Positions 56,549-62,205 of a stretch of 64,000 nucleotides of DNA are shown here, piece after piece. The stretch spans positions 950,539 through 1,014,538 of the forward strand of contig CAVVMR010000001.1 of NCBI GenBank assembly GCA_963749515.1, in the 5' to 3' direction. The translations under genes were made by a program, and so were the position numbers. Origin of the DNA: Gaiellasilicea sp963749515 (lineage in GTDB: Bacteria > Actinomycetota > Thermoleophilia > Gaiellales > Gaiellaceae). The notes beneath the pieces were generated by a model. That model had not been told where the DNA came from and did not search any database. It saw only the letters and a list, made by a program, of their open reading frames with translations. Each line of letters begins with the position of its first letter. Positions within the stretch are counted from its first letter, which is position 1.

Positions 56549-57277
56549 TCAGTTCCACTGCGCCCAGCAGGCGGGCGGCCCACGCCACCCCTCCACACTC
56601 GATGAGAGCCAGACCCGCTCCGGCGCAGATCCCATGAACCCGGACGCGCGCTCGATCACGTCCTCGGCCGTGCTGCCGTAGCACTCGATCTTCGCCGGCT
56701 GGAAGCCCTGCGCGACCTCGTAGCGGTGTAGCCCCGCGAGCCGGCGCTGATCTTCCAGCTCGCGGCCAACGTAGCGGGCGAGGTAGCGGGCTGCGAGGCG
56801 CGCCTCCGCGAGCGCGTCGGAGCCGACCGGCAGCCCGTCGAGCAGCTTGATGTGGACGAAGCCGTTGCCCCAGGCGCGCTCGATCAGCTTGCGCGGCACG
56901 AAGCGGCCGACCGCGAAGTGCGCGTGCAAGCCGTGCCCGCCCGGATGCCACTGCGGCACCCACACATACGGAAACCGGCCCTCGCTCAGTCCGGAGCGCA
57001 GCTCGCGAAAGAACCCAGCCAAGTCGCCGCGCAGCCGCACCGCGTCGTGGCAGCCCTCGCCGCGGTAGGTCAGCGTCCCGAGTCGGTTCAGCCGGTTCGC
57101 AGCTGCGTAGCGGCGGATCTTCGTCCGCGCTCGCCGCCCCGCTTCCTCCGCCGCCCGCTCAGTGTTCGGCGGACCGCCCGCCGACAGCGGTCCCCGCGCG
57201 ACCGAGAGGCAGCCACCACCCTCACCGGCGTCCGGGTACAGCGACAGCGCCCACAGCGGCTCTCGATGCAGTCTCAT
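56549..57277 (-). CDS. HUH-type replication initiator (Rep)-like protein
   Basis: A 242-aa protein with the layout of a rolling-circle Rep. Motif I is RLNRLGTLTYRGEG. Motif II, with the HxH metal pair, is WHPGGHGLHAHFAVGRF. Motif III, with candidate nicking Tyr residues, is AARYLARYVGRE. N-terminal region KIRRYAAANRLNR is basic. Such proteins nick the origin strand of small plasmids or integrative elements. Its start lies beside an inverted-repeat region (57270-57316) that could hold the origin or an operator. It is downstream of a small probable HTH protein, same strand, 36 bp apart. Confidence 0.8.
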   Translation of the reverse strand: MRLHREPLWALSLYPDAGEGGGCLSVARGPLSAGGPPNTERAAEEAGRRARTKIRRYAAANRLNRLGTLTYRGEGCHDAVRLRGDLAGFFRELRSGLSEGRFPYVWVPQWHPGGHGLHAHFAVGRFVPRKLIERAWGNGFVHIKLLDGLPVGSDALAEARLAARYLARYVGRELEDQRRLAGLHRYEVAQGFQPAKIECYGSTAEDVIERASGFMGSAPERVWLSSSVEGWRGPPACWAQWN

Positions 57278-57316
57278 TCACGAGACTATGCCGACGGAGT
57301 CGGACGGACAGTCTCA
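57270..57316. promoter_or_regulatory. AGTCTCA half-sites and nested inverted repeats at the rep start
   Basis: AGTCTCA occurs at 57270 and 57310, with the reverse half-site GAGACT at 57282; a further AGTCTCA lies at 57691 beside the start of the HTH gene. Between the first two is CCGAC-GGA-GTCGG. The nested arrangement suggests a regulator operator and/or a nicking origin for the Rep protein. Confidence 0.45.
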
Positions 57317-57664
57317 GAATTGCGACTTGGCCTTGGCTTTCTTCCGCTCCGCCCAGCCCTCGCGGTAGGCGACCAGGTCGAGCGTGATCCCTGGCATCTC
57401 GAACTCGTCCGGGTGCGCATCGAAGGCGATCCGAAACAGCTTGATCCGCCGGTAGATGCTCGCCCGGCTCATCCCCATCCGCTGCAGCCCCTCGAAGCCG
57501 CCCTCCAGATGCCACATCGCCCAGAAGCCAACGAGATCGACCATGCTCCCCGCCGCGTACATGTCGACCGCGGGCTTGAGCACCGGCGTCGCGACCTTGC
57601 CCACCGCCCCCGCATAGGCATCCCAGGCTCGGCGCGCGATTCCCTTACCCTCCGGGGACTCCAT
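57314..57664 (-). CDS. Probable HTH protein of the element
   Basis: A 116-aa protein with a likely helix-turn-helix: GFEGLQRMGMSRASIYRRIK has the Ser-Arg-Ala-Ser-x-Tyr-Arg-Arg pattern of MerR/excisionase-like recognition helices, followed by LFRIAFDAHPDEFEMPGITL. The N-terminus (KGIARRAWDAYAGAVGKVAT) is helical. The C-terminus is Lys-rich. It precedes rep in what looks like a two-gene operon and could control rep through the AGTCTCA sites near both starts. No precise family assignment. Confidence 0.7.
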   Translation of the reverse strand: MESPEGKGIARRAWDAYAGAVGKVATPVLKPAVDMYAAGSMVDLVGFWAMWHLEGGFEGLQRMGMSRASIYRRIKLFRIAFDAHPDEFEMPGITLDLVAYREGWAERKKAKAKSQF

Positions 57665-57929
57665 CCGATCGAGCGGAAGTCCGTCACCGTAGTCTCACAC
57701 TAGCGACTAGCCCGGACGGTGGCGCGCTCACGACCGGCCGCAGCCAACAGCGAATCTCTTACAGCCGCTTTTACTGGGCGATGCAGAACGCGAAGGCCCG
57801 GCCGTTCCGGCCTCCCGAGTTACGTTGCTGATTCAAGTAAAGAGTGCACCCACCCGATCGCCGGGGACGGCCCACGGCGGAGCCACCCTTCGGGCGGCAC
57901 CCGCCGCGCGCCGCACCCCGACACCACCA

Positions 57930-57960
57930 GGCGTCCACAGGCACACTGGCCCAGGCGGCA
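57930..57960 (-). repeat. Island repeat, copy a
   Basis: Minus-strand core GCCTGGGCCAGTGTGCC, shared with copies b-e (consensus TGGGCCAGYGTnCsG followed by AATGYMCCC-like bases; only the first half is kept here). It lies 52 bp beyond the stop of gene 58013-58192. The surrounding 57665-58012 gap (348 bp) holds no other feature I can support. Confidence 0.7.
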
Positions 57961-58012
57961 AACGCTCCGTGCCCGGCTTAACCGAAGCGCGTCACGCACC
58001 GCTGCTGCTCAC

Positions 58013-58192
58013 CTAACTCCTCTTAAAGTAGAGCGGGAAGAAGGGCAGGATGGTCACCCAGACCTTGTCCCGCTCAGGGGTCATGTACAGCCCAATGAAG
58101 GCTGCACGCCACGAGAACTCGATCCGTTGAAACTTGAACGTCGCACCCCGCAGGTGCCTTTCCTGCCCCATCAGCCGCCAATCATCGTCCAC
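58013..58192 (-). CDS. Small protein (59 aa), unknown
   Basis: GTG 58192 opens a 59-codon frame: VDDWRLMGQERHLRGATFKF, QRIEFSWRAAFIGLYMTPER, then DKVWVTILPFFPLYFKRS. The DDWRLMGQERHLRGATFKF opening is reminiscent of small proteins that often begin (M)DDWRLMGQExYLxGA in many bacteria, here with a hydrophobic end. I cannot give a function. It lies between island repeats a and b. Confidence 0.6.
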   Translation of the reverse strand: MDDDWRLMGQERHLRGATFKFQRIEFSWRAAFIGLYMTPERDKVWVTILPFFPLYFKRS

Positions 58193-58295
58193 GCGAGGAG
58201 CATACGCGCGAGGTAGGCGTTATTCGCGCACGCTCCCGGGGCGCGCTCCACGACACGCACGGCGCCCGGCTCGGGTCGCACGCGAGGTCTCTGCT

Positions 58296-58325
58296 CAGGG
58301 TGCATTCCGGCACACTGGCCCACCT
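58296..58325 (-). repeat. Island repeat, copy b
   Basis: Minus-strand CAGGTGGGCCAGTGTGCC followed by GGAATGCACCCTG. It starts 7 bp after the stop of the WapI-like gene (58333) and lies 103 bp before the next start (58192). Confidence 0.85.
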
Positions 58326-58332
58326 GAACTTG

Positions 58333-58815
58333 TTACCGCCCGGCAGCCGAAGGACCATCCGGGAATCGGACTCGCTCGTGATCCCATTCGTCGGCAGCCA
58401 GCCGGAGCTGCTCACCGTCCGTAACGAGCGAAAGCGTGAACGGGTCACCGGCATACGGCAGCCGGTGCCAAGGCAGTTGAAAACCCAAGTCCAGGTCAAC
58501 GTCGATCACCATCGGTTCCCCCGTCAATCGACCAACGCGAAAAGAGAGGTTCGGTTCGGTGAACGCGAGCGGAGCAGGGTGGACGCCCGCCCGGCTCTCT
58601 TGGGCTGCGGCCGTTTCGCGGAGCCACGCCGACAAAAGCGGTGACTCGTCGGCAGTCAGCGCCGCCCGCCGGAAACTCCACGCGCCCTGCGGGCATCGCG
58701 CCTCGCCTTCCACCGTGTGCCAACTGAAGCGCTGCCTCGGATCTTCGGCCTTTGGGAATTGGTAACCAGCCACGTGGATCGAGAGGGAGTCGCCCGGGCT
58801 TCGGCCTAACAACAC
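58333..58815 (-). CDS. WapI-type immunity-family protein
   Basis: A 160-aa protein. I recognise the pattern of WapI-family immunity proteins: SIHVAGYQFPKAEDPRQRFS, WHTVEGEARCPQGAWSFRRA, ALTADESPLLSAWLRETA, then PLAFTEPNLSFRVGRLTGEP and LDLGFQLPWHRLPYAGDPFT. In Bacillus, WapI neutralises the contact-dependent toxin WapA; many bacteria carry orphan relatives. No WapA-like toxin is in the window. GTG 58815 is the longest start; TTG one codon later is equally possible. It lies between repeats b and c. Confidence 0.75.
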   Translation of the reverse strand: MLLGRSPGDSLSIHVAGYQFPKAEDPRQRFSWHTVEGEARCPQGAWSFRRAALTADESPLLSAWLRETAAAQESRAGVHPAPLAFTEPNLSFRVGRLTGEPMVIDVDLDLGFQLPWHRLPYAGDPFTLSLVTDGEQLRLAADEWDHERVRFPDGPSAAGR

Positions 58816-58833
58816 TGCCTCAGCGTAGTTACT

Positions 58834-58866
58834 TCAGGGTGTACTGACGAACACTCGCCCAGGCAA
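58834..58866 (-). repeat. Island repeat, copy c (diverged)
   Basis: Minus-strand CTTGCCTGGGCGAGTGTTCG followed by TCAGTACACCCTGA. Matches the consensus with several substitutions. It lies 18 bp before the start of the WapI-like gene and 54 bp after the stop at 58921. Confidence 0.7.
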
Positions 58867-58920
58867 GTCGGGCACTCCTCCGTTGGGAATATGACGTGCC
58901 CACGAAATCAGCGCGGATTG

Positions 58921-59208
58921 CTACAGCTTCGAAAGTTCGTCGATGAACAGAAGGAGCAGAAAGAGCACTGCGATGACTGTTCCAACTCCAACGAAGATCG
59001 CAAACCCATTCTCCGAGCGGGCTGAGTTCCGGTCAGACACGGCCATCGCGGCACCCGAGATGGCCAGTCCAATCCCAGCGAGCAGCGCGATGTAGAACTG
59101 GATGGCCAGCAAAGGTGTCCACCCGCTTCCGGAGCGAAGGCCGACCACGACGACCAGCCACGTCGCACACGCCAGCGCCCCGCACGTGCATTTCAGTTTC
59201 ATCGTCAT
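58921..59208 (-). CDS. Small three-helix membrane protein, paralog 1
   Basis: A 95-aa membrane protein: Cys-rich start (KLKCTCGALACATWLVVVVG), then GWTPLLAIQFYIALLAGIGL, AISGAAMAVSDRNSARSENG, and FAIFVGVGTVIAVLFLLLLF, ending IDELSKL. It is clearly homologous to the frameshifted neighbour (59320-59611), so the pair is a tandem duplication. No known family. ATG 59208 (MTMKLK) has no strong ribosome site. It lies between repeats c and d. Confidence 0.75.
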   Translation of the reverse strand: MTMKLKCTCGALACATWLVVVVGLRSGSGWTPLLAIQFYIALLAGIGLAISGAAMAVSDRNSARSENGFAIFVGVGTVIAVLFLLLLFIDELSKL

Positions 59209-59257
59209 GGAGTAGTTATCGGCTCAGTCAGAAGCGAACGAGAGGGCTCATCTCTTA

Positions 59258-59286
59258 CGGGACATTCCCGGACGCTGGCCCAAGCC
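59258..59286 (-). repeat. Island repeat, copy d
   Basis: Minus-strand GCTTGGGCCAGCGTCCGGGA then ATGTCCC. It is 49 bp before the start of paralog 1; the 3' flank CCCTCTCGTTCGC...CTGAGCCGAT is also shared with copy e. Confidence 0.88.
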
Positions 59287-59319
59287 AAGGTGCTGGCCCC
59301 GCTAAGGTTGGTCGGCGAT

Positions 59320-59611
59320 CTAGCTCAGCTTCGAGAGGTCGTTGACAGCCCAGAGGATTAGAAGAGGCACCGCGATACGGCACGACTCCGACGGAAATGG
59401 CAAACGTCCGCTCCGCTCGCGCTAGGTTCCGGTCGAACATCGCCAGCGTCGCGCCGGTGAGCGCCAGCAGAATCCCGGCGATGAACGCGACATAGAACAA
59501 GACTTCGAGCAGCCCGATCCCCGTGCTGTCGCCAAGAGGGTCGACCACGGCCACGACTGGGAGCCAGGTGGCGCACCCGAACGCGCCCCACGTGCATTTC
59601 GCGCCATGCAC
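59320..59611 (-). pseudogene. Small membrane protein, paralog 2 (frameshifted)
   Basis: From GTG 59611: AKCTWGAFGCATWLPVVAVV, LLEVLFYVAFIAGILLALTG, ATLAMFDRNLARAERTFAIS, then VGVV. Here the frame shifts near 59380; the other frame continues IAVPLLILWAVNDLSKLS and stops at 59320, matching IAVLFLLLLFIDELSKL of paralog 1. Uncorrected, the frame runs on to 59255 with a meaningless tail. One lost or gained base explains it. Between repeats d and e. Confidence 0.78.
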
Positions 59612-59657
59612 TACACATCGGCTCAGCGCGAGGCAAACGAGAGAGGCGGCTGCGGTT

Positions 59658-59687
59658 CAGGGGACATTGCCGTACGCTGGCCCAGGC
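59658..59687 (-). repeat. Island repeat, copy e
   Basis: Minus-strand GCCTGGGCCAGCGTACGGCA then ATGTCCCCT. It is 46 bp before the start of paralog 2 and ends the array on this side. Downstream flank resembles that of copy d. Confidence 0.88.
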
Positions 59688-59799
59688 GACGTCCCGGGGT
59701 CAGGTCCTTACTCTTCCGCGATGCTCCGTTCCCCGATTGGAGCGTATGTCGGTGCGAAGCGCGCCGTGACCGTCCATACCAATGCGAAGAGGGGCAAAC

Positions 59800-60048
59800 G
59801 TGGCTGACAAACCGCGATCCGTTTACGCGGGTCATGGGATCATTGCGACATGCTTCGTCCTACTACCAATTGCCAGCTCTGATCGGCTTGGAAGCTTCCA
59901 GCGTCTGGCGATTCTTACCGTCGGCGCGGTTGGTTGCATAGGCATCGGACTGACCTGGTTCCCGGAGTTGTCCGCCTGGCGGTCAAACAGGGGCAAAAGC
60001 GCTCAGCACGTCCATCTCACGTCGGAGCTGGCGGCCGGCGCGAAGTAG
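59800..60048 (+). CDS. Small membrane protein, unknown
   Basis: GTG 59800 follows AAGAGGGG and opens an 82-aa frame: VADKPRSVYAGHGIIATCFV, LLPIASSDRLGSFQRLAILT, VGAVGCIGIGLTWFPELSAW. Two membrane helices and a polar tail (RSNRGKSAQHVHLTSELAAG). On the opposite strand from the array genes, at the right edge of the island. No family recognised. Confidence 0.55.
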   Translation: MADKPRSVYAGHGIIATCFVLLPIASSDRLGSFQRLAILTVGAVGCIGIGLTWFPELSAWRSNRGKSAQHVHLTSELAAGAK

Positions 60049-60079
60049 ATGAAACCGGCGCTCGGAATCAGGAGTCGTG

Positions 60080-60373
60080 ATGAGACGCGCGCGTCCCGCC
60101 GCAGGTCTCGCCGCAGCCGCCGCAATCGTGGTCGCGGCTGTAACCAGCAACGTACTCTGGACGGCGATCGCCGTGATCTGTGCGGGTCTCGGATTCGTCA
60201 TCGCTTGGCGGGCGGTTGGCGCACAACACGGTGAGAATATGGTTCAGTATCTGGGCGCGTGCCCACGCTCCTCAGGGGAGAGCCCGACTGGCTCAGGCGA
60301 GCGCATCTCCGATCTGCAAGAACGACCTTCCAAGAACTGGACTCGCAGCGACGATGCGGTGTACTTCCTTGTG
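60080..60373 (+). other. Open frame upstream of and fused in frame to the next gene
   Basis: ATG 60080 (GTG 60077) encodes RRARPAAGLAAAAAIVVAAV and LWTAIAVICAGLGFVIAWRA, a possible small two-helix membrane protein. The frame then continues without a stop through polar sequence (GACPRSSGESPTGSGERISD) into the signal peptide of the next gene. A signal peptide in the middle of a protein is unlikely, so this is either a separate small gene that lost its stop or untranslated sequence. Left as unresolved. Confidence 0.4.
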
Positions 60374-61573
60374 ATGATCATGGCAAGAGCGCTAGCGGTT
60401 GCTGCGGTACTTGGTGTGCTCGCTGGTGCGGCGCCGGCCAGCGGCAAGGTCGGCGAGCTCTACGCATTGCGCTACGGGGCGAAGATGAACCTGCTTGTTC
60501 CCTACGATCCCGTTCGCCTCGTTCCGTCTGGGTCGCCGATCCGGATGGGCCAGTTCGGACACGCCTGGAGCATCAGCCCCGACCGCCAGCGTCTCGTTGC
60601 AGCGGCCGGCGTGCGTCGGAAGGGTGAGCCCACGGTAGTTCGCTTCGTCGAGCTTGGGAGTCGGCGAATCGAGGGAACGGTGACCCTGCCGGGCGAGTTT
60701 AGTCGGGTGACGGCGACCGCCTGGATCCGCGGTCGAGTCCTGGTCGTCGTCTCCGGGTCGAGTGCGACGAGGGTGTACGCGGTAGATCCCGAGCGCCGCG
60801 TGACGGTCTCCCAGATCGAGTTTCCCGGCACTGTTGTGCTGGGCGAGCGGGCGCAGAGCGCGCTCGTGCTGCTGCTCGCCACGCCGAACCAGATCGGGCC
60901 AGCCACGATTGCGGTCGTCGATCAGTCGCCGCGGGTGCAGACTGTCGTGCTCAAGAGGATCGCGGTGGGAACGGCCACGACCGGTGACGGTGCTGAGCGC
61001 CGTATGACGATCCGCCGTCCCGCGCTCACACTCGGCCCCTCCGGACGACGCGCCTTCGTCATCGGAGCGGGCGAGTACCCAGCGGCGATCGACCTGCGCA
61101 CCCTGTCAGTGCGGTACGCGCCCGTGCGTCTGACCGCGGCCTCCACCAAGCGGGTCGAGGGATCCATGCGGATAGCCGAGACGCTGCCCGACGGACGCAT
61201 TATCGTCGGCGCAAGCGTCTACGGAGCGATCGGCGCGGAAGACACTGCTGGCCTCTGGATCATCGACCCGAAGGACTGGTCGCGTCGAGTGCTCACCACG
61301 AACTGGACCTGGTTCCGCGTCGCCGGCGGGCTCATCTTCGCTCGAGGGGAAACGGGCGTCGGGCTCCGGATCATCCAGCCATCAGGCTCAAGCCGCGAGC
61401 TCTTCCGCACTGGATCCGTCGCCCGCGTCACCGTCGTCGGGCCGCGAGCCTTCGTCACCTTCTTCGGCACGAACATCAAAGCGGCCGTCGTCGAACTCGG
61501 CACCGGCCGCGTCGTCAGACACCCCGTCCCCGCCTACCCACTGGTCGGCGCCGGACAGCCAATCACTGGCTGA
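60374..61573 (+). CDS. Exported propeller-like protein, unknown
   Basis: From ATG 60374 the 399-aa product has a signal peptide (RALAVAAVLGVLAGAAPASG) and then a repeated beta-strand pattern typical of a propeller: AWSISPDRQRLVAAAGVRRK, VVRFVELGSRRIEGTVTLPG, TRVYAVDPERRVTVSQIEFP, GPSGRRAFVIGAGEYPAAID, GLWIIDPKDWSRRVLTTNWT. No catalytic motif is recognised. GTG 60371 and ATG 60380 are alternative starts. Resembles surface-exposed or periplasmic sensor proteins. It precedes an ECF sigma factor by 143 bp. Confidence 0.7.
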   Translation: MIMARALAVAAVLGVLAGAAPASGKVGELYALRYGAKMNLLVPYDPVRLVPSGSPIRMGQFGHAWSISPDRQRLVAAAGVRRKGEPTVVRFVELGSRRIEGTVTLPGEFSRVTATAWIRGRVLVVVSGSSATRVYAVDPERRVTVSQIEFPGTVVLGERAQSALVLLLATPNQIGPATIAVVDQSPRVQTVVLKRIAVGTATTGDGAERRMTIRRPALTLGPSGRRAFVIGAGEYPAAIDLRTLSVRYAPVRLTAASTKRVEGSMRIAETLPDGRIIVGASVYGAIGAEDTAGLWIIDPKDWSRRVLTTNWTWFRVAGGLIFARGETGVGLRIIQPSGSSRELFRTGSVARVTVVGPRAFVTFFGTNIKAAVVELGTGRVVRHPVPAYPLVGAGQPITG

Positions 61574-61716
61574 ACCAGCCTGGCCGCTCTCGACGGCGAT
61601 TCGTCGCTGGTCGATCCTTCCTCGAAATCGCCAGTCTCGGCCGCGGGTTGGTGCCGAGACCGAGGCGGATGCTCTCAACCACTAAACAAAAAGGGGAGCC
61701 GTAGGGTCATCTGATC

Positions 61717-62205
61717 GTGGGAGCGCTATCGGTCGCAGACCTGGAGCGGGTCTATCGTCGCGACTTTCGGCAGCTTGTCCGGGTTGCGGCCGCAGTCACC
61801 CGCAGTGAGGCGGCCGGAGCGGAGGCTGTTCAGGAGGCGTTCCTCCGACTGCTGCGCTCACGGGAGAGCTATCGCGGCGAGGGGCCAGCGGAGGCGTGGG
61901 TCTGGCGGACAGTCGTGAACGAGGCGAAGCGCCTCGCCGCGCGTGAGGAGCGAGCGCTGGCAGCGGCGCCAGCGGAGTCGAGCGAGAACGGGAGCGCTGG
62001 CCGCGATGCGGCGACGCGGGCGCTTGTTGCGGCGCTGCCGGAGCGGCAGAGGCTGGCGGTGTTCCTGCGCTACTACGCCGACCTCGACTACCGGACGATC
62101 GGCCAAGTGCTTGGCATCGAGACCGGAACCGTGTCGGCCACGCTGGCCGCGGCTCACGAGAGGCTAAGAGCGGCAATCGAAGGAGTGCTTGATGATGCGA
62201 GCTGA
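61717..62205 (+). CDS. ECF-family RNA polymerase sigma factor
   Basis: A 162-aa sigma-70-family factor with regions 2 and 4 only. Region 2: LERVYRRDFRQLVRVAAAVT, AGAEAVQEAFLRLLRSRESY and AWVWRTVVNEAKRLAAREER. Region 4: ALPERQRLAVFLRYYADLDY, then RTIGQVLGIETGTVSATLAA. Closest to the SigE/SigM-like SACE group in Actinobacteria. GTG 61717. The TGA overlaps the start of the next gene, whose layout (TM helix plus extracytoplasmic part) fits an anti-sigma partner. Confidence 0.93.
   Translation: MGALSVADLERVYRRDFRQLVRVAAAVTRSEAAGAEAVQEAFLRLLRSRESYRGEGPAEAWVWRTVVNEAKRLAAREERALAAAPAESSENGSAGRDAATRALVAALPERQRLAVFLRYYADLDYRTIGQVLGIETGTVSATLAAAHERLRAAIEGVLDDAS

Noticed and set aside
58182..58499. 105-aa minus-strand open frame
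   Set aside because: Overlaps the WapI-like gene and repeat b in another frame with low-complexity composition.
57930..59690. Integron attC sites between the small genes
   Set aside because: GTTRRRY-like 7-mers occur near 58011 and 58805, but they are not placed consistently relative to the repeats. The repeat is not a long imperfect palindrome with paired core sites, and no tyrosine integrase gene is present.
61600..61690. tRNA-like stretch (CTCTCAACCACTAAAC)
   Set aside because: No cloverleaf can be formed on either strand and no T-arm GTTCRAN motif is present.
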